Positions 1 through 6,961 are shown, numbered from the stretch's first letter. The stretch is 12,489 nt of DNA from DASTOB01 sp035720425 (GCA_035720425.1 DASTOB010000162.1:1-12489); one strand, 5' to 3'. Notes: a model not told the origin generated them from the letters alone. Made by a program: numbers and translations.

Positions 1-128
1 GGCGAGTAGGCGCGGTAGCCGGTCGCGCGATCGATCCAGGCGGGTCGGAACAACCCGAGGGCATCCCAGGCGCGCAGGGTCCTGGCCGACACGCCGGCCA
101 CGTTCGCGAATTCGCCGATCCGGAACAC
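1..128 (-). CDS. MerR-family transcriptional regulator, N-terminal part (cut by window edge)
   Basis: Only the first 42 codons are in the window; the rest lies beyond the left edge. Reading from a GTG at 128, the peptide begins FRIGEFANVAGVSARTLRAW and continues to DALGLFRPAWIDRATGYRAYS. This is the winged helix-turn-helix of MerR proteins: helix-turn-helix at about residues 3-20, then the GLFRP turn and the wing with ATGYRAYS. The usual TLRYYD reads TLRAWD here, with Trp for Tyr. The family binds as dimers inside over-long promoter spacers and twists them to activate transcription. The missing C-terminus decides the inducer (metal, drug or oxidant), so this cannot be named. The GTG is chosen because no other in-frame start precedes it and a TATGAT hexamer lies 6 nt upstream, fitting a leaderless message. 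The gene is divergent from the oxidoreductase pair and is its likely regulator. Confidence 0.85.
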   Translation of the reverse strand, partial: MFRIGEFANVAGVSARTLRAWDALGLFRPAWIDRATGYRAYS

Positions 129-134
129 GCTTTG

Positions 135-140
135 ATCATA
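135..140 (-). promoter_or_regulatory. Probable -10 box of the MerR gene (leaderless)
   Basis: On the minus strand the hexamer TATGAT is followed by 6 nt (CAAAGC) and then the GTG start at 128. Transcription would begin at about the start codon. No convincing -35 lies 16-19 nt upstream, and no SD precedes the GTG. The box sits beside the operator at 145-175, so the regulator could also control its own synthesis. Confidence 0.45.
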
Positions 141-144
141 CCCC

Positions 145-175
145 TTGACCTTCCCTCAAGGAGAAGGTTGATCCT
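145..175 (+). promoter_or_regulatory. MerR-type operator/promoter for the oxidoreductase pair
   Basis: TTGACC (145-150) is a -35 element. GATCCT (170-175) sits at the -10 position after exactly 19 bp, longer than the usual 17. The spacer region carries an inverted repeat with perfect 6-bp arms, ACCTTC (148-153) and GAAGGT (163-168), 9 bp apart. This matches promoters activated by MerR, CueR or SoxR proteins and closely resembles the E. coli copA promoter in arm sequence and spacing. A start at about 182 would give a roughly 20-nt leader holding the SD at 194-199. The GC-leaning -10 suggests activator dependence. The sequence elements are seen directly; control by the adjacent MerR protein is inferred. 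Confidence 0.75.
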
Positions 176-202
176 TCGTGTCCAACCGACCTCGGAGGAC
201 CC

Positions 203-1006
203 ATGCCGCCCACCCGACCGATCCGCATCGCCGCCCAGCTTCACCCGCAGCACGGCACGTACCGCGACATCCGCGACGCCGCGGTCCGTGCCGAGGACCT
301 CGGATATGACGTCCTCTACACGTGGGACCACTTCTATCCGCTCTACGGCCATCGCGACGGCCCCCACTTCGAGTGCTGGTCCCTGCTCGCCGCCTGGGCG
401 GAGGCGACCGAGCGGATCGAGCTGGGTCCGCTCGTCGCGTGCTTCTCGTACCGAAATCCGCACCTCCTCGCCGACATCGCCCGGACGGTCGACCATGTGG
501 CCGGCGGTCGGGTCGTCCTCGGCCTCGGGGCCGGGTGGAAGCGCCGGGATTACGAGGAGTACGGGTACGAGTTCGGCACGATGGGCGCGCGCATCGCCGC
601 CCTCGGCCGGGCCCTGCCGGACATCAGGCGGCGCCTCAGCGCGCTCAACCCGCCGCCGCTCCGCGCGATGCCGATCCTCATCGCCGGAACGGGGCCGCGG
701 CGCACCCTGCGACTCGTGGCCGAGCACGCCGACGCATGGCATGCGTCGTTCCCGGACCGGCCGGCCGAGCTGGAGCCTGCCGTCGACGCGCTCCGTCGCC
801 ACTGCGCTGAGGTGGGCCGCGATCCGGCCGACATCGAGTGGTCGGTCGGCGTCGAGCCGGACGACCTCGAGCGTTTCCTCGCCGAGGACGCGCTCGCGTA
901 CGTCGAGATGGGCTTCACCCAATTCACGCTCGGGTTCAACGGGCCGGGCTGGAGCGTCGATGCCGGGCGTCCGTGGCTGGCCTGGCGCGACGGCATGAAC
1001 CGGTGA
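203..1006 (+). CDS. Luciferase-like (LLM class) flavin/F420-dependent oxidoreductase, short form
   Basis: A 267-aa member of the bacterial luciferase-like TIM-barrel superfamily, which uses FMNH2 or reduced F420 to oxidise or reduce small organic substrates. Visible marks are the first strand and helix (residues 6-40), WDHF at 41-44, SYRNP at 82-86, TVDHVAGGRVVLGLGAGW at 95-112 (a family hallmark) and PILIAGTGPRRTLRLVAEHA at 157-176. It is shorter than the usual 290-340 aa. Compared with the next gene it lacks about 17 residues before PILIAG, where an active-site loop normally lies. The ATG start has a GGAGGA sequence 3 nt upstream. It is the first gene after the MerR-type promoter, and its last bases overlap the start of its paralogue, so the two are probably co-translated. 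Substrate and cofactor cannot be read from the sequence. Confidence 0.88.
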   Translation: MPPTRPIRIAAQLHPQHGTYRDIRDAAVRAEDLGYDVLYTWDHFYPLYGHRDGPHFECWSLLAAWAEATERIELGPLVACFSYRNPHLLADIARTVDHVAGGRVVLGLGAGWKRRDYEEYGYEFGTMGARIAALGRALPDIRRRLSALNPPPLRAMPILIAGTGPRRTLRLVAEHADAWHASFPDRPAELEPAVDALRRHCAEVGRDPADIEWSVGVEPDDLERFLAEDALAYVEMGFTQFTLGFNGPGWSVDAGRPWLAWRDGMNR

Positions 1007-1887
1007 CCGTGGCCGACCCCGTCCGCGACATTCGCGATCGGGGCCATGCGATTCGGTTCGGGATCGTCACGCCCCAGATGTGGCGCTCGTGGGAGGAGAT
1101 GCTCGACCTGTGGCGGCGAACCGAGCGGGCGGGGTTCGACCTCGCGTTCCTCATCGACCACTTCCAGTCCGACTGGGACGGCGACGAAGGGCCGATGCTC
1201 GAGGCGTGGACGCTCCTCGCCGCCCTTGCCAGGGACGTGCCACGGATCGACATCGGAACGTTCGTGAGCGGAATCACCCACCGGCCGCCGGTGGTGCTCG
1301 CCAAGCAGGCCGTCACGCTCGATCACGTGTCCGGCGGCCGGGCGATCCTCGGCCTGGGCGCCGCCTGGAACGAGCGCGAGCACGACGCCTACGGAATTCC
1401 ATTCCCGCCCATCGGCGAGCGGGTCGACCGGGTGGAGGAGGCCCTGGCCGCGATCGATCGGCTCGAGCACGAACCGCGGGTGTCAATCGGTGGCCGATTC
1501 CTCCGCATCGTCGACGCACCGTTCGAGCCGAAGCCGGTCCGCGGCCACGTGCCGATCCTCATCGGGAGCACGAAGCCGCGCATGCTCAGGATCGCCGCGC
1601 GCTACGCGGACTACGTCGACTTCCCGGGCCGGCCGGACCGCGTGCGCGAGGTGGGCCGGCGGCTGTCGGCCGATGCCGCCGCGGCGGGCCGCGACCCCGA
1701 CGCGATCCGCTGGGTCGTCGAGCTTCAGCCGAGCGGATCGCCGATCGAGGAATTCGACGACCTCGTCGACGCGCTCGCGCCGCTCGGAGTGAGCGTCTTC
1801 CTGCTCAACGTCTGGCCGCGCAGCGACCCATCCGTGGTCGATCGGCTGGGCGAGCAGCTCGACGATCTGCGACGGCGCTGGAGCTGA
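1003..1887 (+). CDS. Luciferase-like (LLM class) flavin/F420-dependent oxidoreductase, paralogue
   Basis: A 294-aa luciferase-like oxidoreductase homologous to the preceding gene. Matching segments are FGIVTPQ at 19-25, IDHF at 51-54, THRPP at 92-96, TLDHVSGGRAILGLGAAWNE at 105-124 and VPILIGSTKPRMLRIAARYA at 183-202. Unlike its neighbour it keeps the full loop between about 155 and 182 (GGRFLRIVDAPFEPKP), so it is close to the family's normal length. The GTG at 1003 is chosen because it forms a GTGA overlap with the previous stop, typical of translational coupling. A second in-frame GTG at 1009 is possible. The frame stays open upstream to 838, but that part is not family-like. The two proteins may act as a heterodimer or on consecutive substrates; this is inference. 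Confidence 0.87.
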   Translation: MTVADPVRDIRDRGHAIRFGIVTPQMWRSWEEMLDLWRRTERAGFDLAFLIDHFQSDWDGDEGPMLEAWTLLAALARDVPRIDIGTFVSGITHRPPVVLAKQAVTLDHVSGGRAILGLGAAWNEREHDAYGIPFPPIGERVDRVEEALAAIDRLEHEPRVSIGGRFLRIVDAPFEPKPVRGHVPILIGSTKPRMLRIAARYADYVDFPGRPDRVREVGRRLSADAAAAGRDPDAIRWVVELQPSGSPIEEFDDLVDALAPLGVSVFLLNVWPRSDPSVVDRLGEQLDDLRRRWS

Positions 1888-1912
1888 GGCGAACGGGTTC
1901 TGCCCTGTCCGG

Positions 1913-1918
1913 TATCGT
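1913..1918 (+). promoter_or_regulatory. Possible -10 box of the YbaK-like gene (leaderless)
   Basis: TATCGT is followed by 6 nt (GACCGG) and the GTG at 1925. The 6-nt gap equals that seen for the MerR gene. No SD precedes the GTG and no strong -35 is visible. The site lies in the 37-bp gap after the oxidoreductase pair, so the gene could be expressed separately or by read-through. Confidence 0.4.
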
Positions 1919-1924
1919 GACCGG

Positions 1925-2413
1925 GTGACTGCCGATTCGACGCCGGCGCTCGATGCCGTTGCCACCGCCGGCGTCGCGCATCGCGTCGTGCGCACCGAGG
2001 CGGCCGGCTCGGCGGAGGAGAGCGCGCAGCTCCAGGGCATCCCGCTCGGCGCGCTGCTCCGGACGATCGTGGTCCGGCGCGGCGAGGACGACTACCTGTT
2101 CGTGCTCGTGCCGGCCGGACGGCGGTTCGACTGGCCGAAGGTCCGTGCGCACCTCGGCGTGTCCCGGCTGTCACTCCCGGATGCGGACGAGGCGCAGGCG
2201 GTCACCGGCTACGTGCGCTACACGATCACGCCGTTCGGGTCGACCCGTTCGTGGCCCGTCATCGTCGACGGCTCCGTGATGGCCGAGCCGGTCGTCGCGA
2301 TCGGCGGCGGGGCGCGAGGCGTGAACCTTCACCTCGCTCCGGCCGACCTCGTGACCGCCCTCGGCGCCGAGGTGGTGGACGTCACCCAGGCGGAGGCGCC
2401 GGCGGGGGCATGA
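1925..2413 (+). CDS. YbaK/EbsC-family aminoacyl-tRNA deacylase-like protein
   Basis: A 162-aa protein with the YbaK/ProRS-INS editing fold, which hydrolyses mischarged tRNAs such as Cys-tRNA(Pro) or Ala-tRNA(Pro) in the cytoplasm. The match to YbaK runs over most of the length: LLRTIVVRRG (44-53) to the FKTLLV strand, TGYVRYTITPFG (94-105) to TGYLVGGISPLG, WPVIVD (110-115) to LPTIID, and AIGGGARGVNLHLAPADL (125-142) to the SGGKRGLDIELAAGDL region. The lysine of the FKTLLV motif, important for deacylation in YbaK, is Arg46 here, and the GG before the ISP turn is changed. Catalysis or tRNA choice may therefore differ. The GTG start is favoured by the upstream -10-like box. The gene converges on the sigma operon with only 28 bp between stops. 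Confidence 0.85.
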   Translation: MTADSTPALDAVATAGVAHRVVRTEAAGSAEESAQLQGIPLGALLRTIVVRRGEDDYLFVLVPAGRRFDWPKVRAHLGVSRLSLPDADEAQAVTGYVRYTITPFGSTRSWPVIVDGSVMAEPVVAIGGGARGVNLHLAPADLVTALGAEVVDVTQAEAPAGA

Positions 2414-2441
2414 GCCCACGCCGGCGCCGAGCCGGTTCGGA

Positions 2442-3740
2442 TCACTTGAACTCGAAGCTCTCCACGATCCTGGTCGCCTCGTCGAGGATTGCTGCGTACG
2501 TCGACGCGTCACCATCGATGTCGACCAGCAGGGTCCGGCCGTCGGGCAGCGCAAGGAGCCAGAGCCGCATCCGCGTTTCCGCTCCGAGACCCCAGTAGAA
2601 GCCGTCGCCCGAATCCGCGTCGGTGAACAGCGGCCGGGTGACCTCTCCGTCGCTCCACGAGCAGGTACCCGTCCAGTCGGGAGCCATCGCCACGTCGATT
2701 CGCCAGCCGGCGAGTCCCCCAACCGTCACCGGTTGGGGCGGCGTCGCCGCGACACCCGTCGCGCGGGTGAGCCACTCGACGATCTCGTCGGCAGTTCGGC
2801 CAACGGTCGGCTCAGGGGACTGGCTGCACGGGTCGGCCTCCGACACGGCGAGGATGTCGCTGAAGAGGAAGATCCCGGTGTCGTCCGGACTCCCCGCCGG
2901 CTTCAGCTGATACTCGAGCGCCCAGTCCTGGTTGTTCTCCCAGCCCGAGGTCGTCACGTCGTAGCTCAGTGCGCCGAATCGGGGGCGGAAGTCCGTCGGG
3001 ATCACGAAGGGGTCGAAGAACTGCGACGCGTAGCGGCCCGGTTCGAGCGGACCGAGACACCAGTTGTCCTCGTTCGGGCAGGCAACGCGCAGCCACTCGC
3101 CGGGAAGGGCGGCAGCGCGCGAGCTGCAGTCGTCCTGGATGTGGTCAAGGACGAGCTTCGTCCCGCCGGGTGACAAGCTCCACTGGTACCGCCCGACGTC
3201 GCCGACCGCGCAGCCACCCGGGTTCTCGACCGACGTCAGGACGAGCTCGTTAGACCTACCGGCAACCACGTCGCTGGTGAGGATCCGGGCGTGGCCGGTG
3301 TCGAACCGCAGGCCGCCCATCTGGAACACGAGCGCGGCCATGTTGCTTTCTACTCCGAGCACCTCGGCGGGGCGGGGCTCGGCCAGCCAGATGTAGTCGC
3401 GGATCTCGCGAGGTCCCAGGTCGAGGAGACCAGGCGACGACGACACGGGGGGTGTTGACGAAGGCGTCGCCGACGGCGTCCCGCCGGGCGGCGTCACCGG
3501 CGAGGGCCCGCCGAGCATGGCGAACCCGACCGCGCCGACGGCGACGACGATCGCCGCCGCGGTGGTGAGATACAGGCGGGGGGTCATCGGGGGAAACCTC
3601 AGGTTGGACCACGGACGGTGCCGCTGCGGCGTGCGCTCGACCCGGTCGAGGACGGCCTCGAACAGCCGGTCGGGCATGTGCGACGAGCCGTCGACGAGCC
3701 AGGCGTCGAGCACGCGGTCGATGTCCCGCTGGCGGTTCAT
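2442..3740 (-). CDS. Membrane-anchored ECF sigma partner, probable anti-sigma factor
   Basis: A 432-aa single-pass protein. A short cytoplasmic part (1-54) with AWLVDGSSHMPDRLFEAVLD (13-32) is followed by a hydrophobic segment (about 55-77). Next come a Pro/Ser/Thr-rich linker (79-104) and a large outer domain containing six cysteines (177, 205, 221, 228, 305, 360) that could form disulfides. The ATG overlaps the stop of the sigma gene (ATGA), the usual arrangement for a sigma and its regulator. The cytoplasmic part lacks the HxxxCxxC zinc motif of classical anti-sigma domains. Its role is therefore inferred from position and topology, not from a recognised domain. The N-terminal WLxDGxxxxPDR pattern recalls sigma-linked membrane proteins of environmental Chloroflexota and actinobacteria. 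Otherwise I do not recognise the outer domain; it may sense an envelope ligand or redox state. Confidence 0.7.
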   Translation of the reverse strand: MNRQRDIDRVLDAWLVDGSSHMPDRLFEAVLDRVERTPQRHRPWSNLRFPPMTPRLYLTTAAAIVVAVGAVGFAMLGGPSPVTPPGGTPSATPSSTPPVSSSPGLLDLGPREIRDYIWLAEPRPAEVLGVESNMAALVFQMGGLRFDTGHARILTSDVVAGRSNELVLTSVENPGGCAVGDVGRYQWSLSPGGTKLVLDHIQDDCSSRAAALPGEWLRVACPNEDNWCLGPLEPGRYASQFFDPFVIPTDFRPRFGALSYDVTTSGWENNQDWALEYQLKPAGSPDDTGIFLFSDILAVSEADPCSQSPEPTVGRTADEIVEWLTRATGVAATPPQPVTVGGLAGWRIDVAMAPDWTGTCSWSDGEVTRPLFTDADSGDGFYWGLGAETRMRLWLLALPDGRTLLVDIDGDASTYAAILDEATRIVESFEFK

Positions 3741-4288
3741 GCGAGCTGTCCTCCGATCGCGGTCGAGCGCGCGTCCGCTTCGAGTGCGGCGCGCATCGCG
3801 CGGTGGGCATGGTGGAGTCGGGAGCGGGCCGTGCCGGCCGGGATGCCGAGGATGTCGGCGATCTCGGCGGGCTCGTACCCCGCGAAGTGGCGCAGGACGA
3901 GGATCGCCCGCTGGTGCGGGTCAAGGCGGCGGAACCCGCGCTCGAGTTCGTCCCGGTCGGCGACCGACAGGTAGTCGTCGGTCGCCGTCGGCACGTCGAG
4001 TGGGAGCACGCGGAGGTTGGCGGTGAGGCGGCGCGTTCGCACCGCCTCGGCGATGCACGAGCGGACGACGAGCCGATGGAGCCAGGCGTCGAACCGGTCC
4101 GGATCGCGGAGTTCCGGCAGGTCGCGCCAGGCGATCACGAGCGCCTCCTGCACGGCATCCTCGGTCCGGTCGACGTCACGGACGATCCGCTGCGCGATCG
4201 CGAAGAGCCGGTCACCCCGGACGCGGATCAGGTCGGCATACGCCTGCCTGTCACCGCGCCGGGCCGCCTCCACGAGATCGCGATCCAT
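3737..4288 (-). CDS. ECF-type RNA polymerase sigma factor
   Basis: A 183-aa sigma-70 family protein with only regions 2 and 4. Region 2 spans about 10-78, with TEDAVQEALVIAWRDL (42-57) and the FDAWLHRLV helix (66-74). Region 4 spans about 113-168, with LDPHQRAILVLRHFAGYEPA (122-141) and the recognition helix around IPAGTARSRLHHA (149-161). It directs core polymerase to the promoters of a small regulon when its inhibitor is released. The ATG is supported by a GGAG sequence 4 nt upstream (bases 4293-4296). The gene overlaps the membrane partner downstream by 4 bp, so both are made together. A TAGATT hexamer at 4364-4369 (minus strand) could be the -10 of a promoter with a leader of about 70 nt. 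I did not find a clear ECF-type self-promoter. Confidence 0.92.
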   Translation of the reverse strand: MDRDLVEAARRGDRQAYADLIRVRGDRLFAIAQRIVRDVDRTEDAVQEALVIAWRDLPELRDPDRFDAWLHRLVVRSCIAEAVRTRRLTANLRVLPLDVPTATDDYLSVADRDELERGFRRLDPHQRAILVLRHFAGYEPAEIADILGIPAGTARSRLHHAHRAMRAALEADARSTAIGGQLA

Positions 4289-4482
4289 CGGGCTCCATCC
4301 GTGTGGGCGCCCAGCGGGGGCGCCGTCCGATCGTCTATGGGGGCCGACTGATGGTGCGCGTTCAATCTACGCGCGGGACCGGCGCCCGATGTCCTCATCC
4401 GGTGCGACACGGACCCGCGCTCGGGTCCGTTCGTGTGGCACCATCGGGGCTCGATCGCCCTCCGATCGCAGCGGGGACACGC

Positions 4483-5613
4483 GTGCGCACTCGCCTCCCG
4501 ACGATCCTCGTCGCCAGCCCGATCATCCGCCGGGTCGCGTGGCACCTTCGACGGGTCAGCGGCCAGCTGGACCGGCGCTTCTTCCTGTCGATCGCCGAGG
4601 GGATCGTGGGCTTCGTCGTCATTGCGGCGATCCTCGTGACCGCCCTCGAGAAGGCGTGGACGTTCGAATCGCTGTTCGATTCGATCAACTGGGGCATCGC
4701 GACCGTGCTCGGGCAGGGCAGTGCCGACTACGTCACGTCGCCCGGCGGGCGGGTCGTGAGCTGGCTGCTCATCCTGTTCGGCGTTGCCCTGCTCGGCACC
4801 ATCACCGGGGCGCTCGTGGCGCTCGTCATCGACTTCCTGCTCAAGGAGGGCCAGGGCATGGGCGCGTCCGGATACCGCGACCACATCGTCATCTGCGGCT
4901 GGAACGCGACGGCGCGCGACCTCGTCGACGAGCTGCGCGGCGACGAGTACACGACCCGCGTCGTCGTCATCCACGAGGCGGACAAGAACCCCGCGGGCGA
5001 GGGCGTCTACTTCGTCAAGGGCGACCCGACGAGCACGTCGGACCTGCTCCGGGCGGGCATCGCCGAAGCCTCCGCGGCGCTCGTCTTCCCAGCCGAGCCG
5101 ACGAACGACGCGGACATGCGCTCGATCCTCACGATCATGGCGATCGAGTCGATCGCCCCCGGGGTGCGGACGGTCGCAGAGGTCAACAACCCGCGCCACG
5201 TCGACCACTTCCGACGCGCGCACGCGGACGAGGTGCTCGTGACCTCGCGTCTCGCGTCGCGCCTCCTTGCCCGGTCCGCGCTCTATCCGGGGCTGACGGA
5301 ACTCGTGACCGACATCGTGTCCGGCGGCGAGGGGTCGGAACTCTACCGGGTCACGTTGCCGGACGATTACCTGGGCCTGTCGATCGACGAGGTGAGCACG
5401 CGTCTTCGGGCCGAGCACGGCGCGACGCTCCTCGCCATCTCCGGGGCCGAGCGGACGTACGTCAACCCGCCGCCGGACTTCCGCCTGAAGCCCGGCGACG
5501 ACGCCCTCGTCGTCGCCGAATCCCTCGGTACCCTCGCGCCGCTGCGGCGGCGACCCGCCGGCTTGCGTGCCGCGCCGTCGGCTTCGGCCGCATCGCCGCG
5601 CCCGGCGGGCTAG
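4483..5613 (+). CDS. Two-helix ion channel with RCK (TrkA-N/TrkA-C) domain, unusual filter
   Basis: A 376-aa protein reading as an ion channel gated by a cytoplasmic RCK domain. TM1 is at about 37-55, a pore loop at about 60-85 and TM2 at about 91-120. The TrkA-N Rossmann domain follows from 132 (HIVICGWNATARDLVDEL), and a TrkA-C-like domain lies at about 286-346. Where potassium channels carry TVGYGD, this one has TVLGQGS (74-80), so Tyr becomes Gln and Asp becomes Ser. Ion selectivity may be altered. The nucleotide motif is GWNATA, not GxGxxG. The GTG at 4483 is chosen because it lies just before the conserved part and has a weak GGGGA 5 nt upstream. The frame is open back to 4303, with an ATG at 4351, but that extension looks non-coding. 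The stop overlaps that of the convergent transporter gene. Confidence 0.85.
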   Translation: MRTRLPTILVASPIIRRVAWHLRRVSGQLDRRFFLSIAEGIVGFVVIAAILVTALEKAWTFESLFDSINWGIATVLGQGSADYVTSPGGRVVSWLLILFGVALLGTITGALVALVIDFLLKEGQGMGASGYRDHIVICGWNATARDLVDELRGDEYTTRVVVIHEADKNPAGEGVYFVKGDPTSTSDLLRAGIAEASAALVFPAEPTNDADMRSILTIMAIESIAPGVRTVAEVNNPRHVDHFRRAHADEVLVTSRLASRLLARSALYPGLTELVTDIVSGGEGSELYRVTLPDDYLGLSIDEVSTRLRAEHGATLLAISGAERTYVNPPPDFRLKPGDDALVVAESLGTLAPLRRRPAGLRAAPSASAASPRPAG

Positions 5614-6878
5614 CCCGACTCCGTCAGCGGCGGCGCCGCCCCCGGCTCCTCGCGCGGGATCAGCCGCGCCGCGAGGACCGCCGCGACAAGGCAGGCCACG
5701 ACGCCGAGTCCGATCGCCAGCTCGATCGATGCGGCGGCCAGCGGTCCGGCAAGCGCGGCTCCGATCGGGTAGCCGCTGAAGTTGAACGCCATCGAGACCG
5801 CGAAGGCGCGGCCCATCCAGGCGGGGTCGGTACGCCGCATGCGGACCGTGAACAGCGAGATGTCCATCGGGCCGTTGAGGAACCCCGACACCGCGAGCGA
5901 GACTGCGAGGACCGCGACGGCGGCCGTGACGCTCGCACCCGGCCCCGCCGCGACGAACAGCAGGGCTCCCGCCGGCGCCATGAGCACCATCGGGACGACG
6001 AGCATCGACCACTCCCGCCCGCGCGTGTCGAGCCGGCCGAACAGGAACGCGGACGCCATGCCGGTCACCCCGGACAGTGCGAAGAGCAGGCCGACGACCC
6101 ATTCCGGCAGCGCGAGGTGCTCGAGGACGATGAGCGGGATGACGATCGCCTGCATGCCGCCGAACAGGTTGAGCACGGAGATCGAGAAGCCGAGGCCACG
6201 GATCGTCCGGTTGCCCCACGCGTACTGGACGCCGCGCCACGCGTCGAGCAGGAGCCGGCCGGAGGAGACGGCCTCCGTCCGGGGATCCGGGATCCCGATC
6301 ATCGCGATCGCCGCCACGCCGTAGGCGAGCCCGATGAGGATGAGCGTGACCGGCCCGCCGATGATCCCGACGAGTGCCGCCGCGACCGGCGGGCCGAGGA
6401 TGGTGGCCACGACGTAGCCATTCGAGTCGAGCGCGCTCGACCGCTCCCACAGGTGCTTGGGAACGATGAGCGGAAAGAGGCTGCGCAGGCCGGTCACGCT
6501 GAAGATGCCGGTCAGCGACGAGACCGCGGTGATCGCCACGAGGAGCGGCGGGGCGAGGCTGTCCGTGAGCGCGAGTGCGCCGATCAGGACGAGGGCGCCC
6601 ATCGCCACGAAGTAGTCGAGGATCACGAGCCGGACCCGGCCGTGGCGGTCGAGCAGCGCTCCGGCGATCGGCGAGACGAGGAGTCCCGGGGCGATGCTCG
6701 TGAACGTCACGAGGCCGGCCAGCTCCGGCGAGCGGAATTCGATGAGCGTGAACAGCACGATCGCCACGCCGACCATCGCCTGGGCGATCCGGGCGATCTG
6801 CATGGTGACGAGAATCCGCCGGATCGACGGCACGGCGAACAGGGCGCGGTAGGACCGTTCGGTCGAGGAGGTGCTCAC
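5610..6878 (-). CDS. Major facilitator superfamily transporter (MFS_3/EntS-like)
   Basis: A 422-aa inner-membrane protein with roughly twelve hydrophobic segments in two halves. The loop between helices 2 and 3 carries the MFS motif A (GALLDRHGRVR, 73-83). The N-terminal ERSYRALFAVPSIRRILVTM and the overall layout resemble the drug/siderophore exporters of the EntS/MFS_3 group, which use the proton gradient to export small molecules. Substrate is unknown. The GTG at 6878 gives the N-terminus typical of this group; a TAGACT box 9 nt upstream and the lack of an SD suggest a nearly leaderless message. It follows the pnt operon in the same direction but is separated from it by a strong hairpin. 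It is convergent with the RCK channel gene, the two stops sharing CTAG. Confidence 0.88.
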   Translation of the reverse strand: MSTSSTERSYRALFAVPSIRRILVTMQIARIAQAMVGVAIVLFTLIEFRSPELAGLVTFTSIAPGLLVSPIAGALLDRHGRVRLVILDYFVAMGALVLIGALALTDSLAPPLLVAITAVSSLTGIFSVTGLRSLFPLIVPKHLWERSSALDSNGYVVATILGPPVAAALVGIIGGPVTLILIGLAYGVAAIAMIGIPDPRTEAVSSGRLLLDAWRGVQYAWGNRTIRGLGFSISVLNLFGGMQAIVIPLIVLEHLALPEWVVGLLFALSGVTGMASAFLFGRLDTRGREWSMLVVPMVLMAPAGALLFVAAGPGASVTAAVAVLAVSLAVSGFLNGPMDISLFTVRMRRTDPAWMGRAFAVSMAFNFSGYPIGAALAGPLAAASIELAIGLGVVACLVAAVLAARLIPREEPGAAPPLTESG

Positions 6879-6887
6879 GCGGCGAGC

Positions 6888-6893
6888 AGTCTA
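6888..6893 (-). promoter_or_regulatory. Possible -10 box of the MFS gene
   Basis: On the minus strand TAGACT is followed by 9 nt and the GTG at 6878. No -35 or SD is visible in the very GC-rich DNA around it. The arrangement repeats that of three other genes in this window. Confidence 0.35.
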
Positions 6894-6938
6894 CGCGCGC
6901 CGCGCCGTGCCTCGCCGGGCCGCGTCGTGGCGGGTGTT

Positions 6939-6961
6939 GCGGCGGCCGCAGCGGCCGCCGC
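6939..6961 (-). terminator. GC-rich perfect hairpin after pntB, possible terminator
   Basis: A perfect inverted repeat has 11-nt arms (6939-6949 and 6951-6961) around one central base. It lies 18 nt past the pntB stop and about 60 nt before the MFS start. The arms are all G and C, so the RNA stem would be very stable (about 10 bp with a 3-nt loop). No U-tract follows on the minus strand, so it is not a classical intrinsic terminator. It sits in a 35-bp run of GGC/GCC units (6939-6973) and could also arise from slippage. Confidence 0.4.

Noticed and set aside
838..1002. N-terminal extension of the second LLM gene
   Set aside because: It overlaps the first LLM gene in another frame and is Arg-rich. 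The GTG at 1003 gives a normal family N-terminus and a coupled start.
550..1470. A 306-codon open frame on the minus strand
   Set aside because: Antisense to the LLM oxidoreductase pair, with no recognisable domain.
2427..2440. Short hairpin between the convergent YbaK and anti-sigma-like genes as a terminator
   Set aside because: Only a 5-bp stem including one G-U pair, and no U-tract; too weak to call.
4228..6450. A 740-codon open frame on the minus strand
   Set aside because: Antisense to the RCK channel and out of frame with the MFS gene; composition is biased and no family motif is seen.
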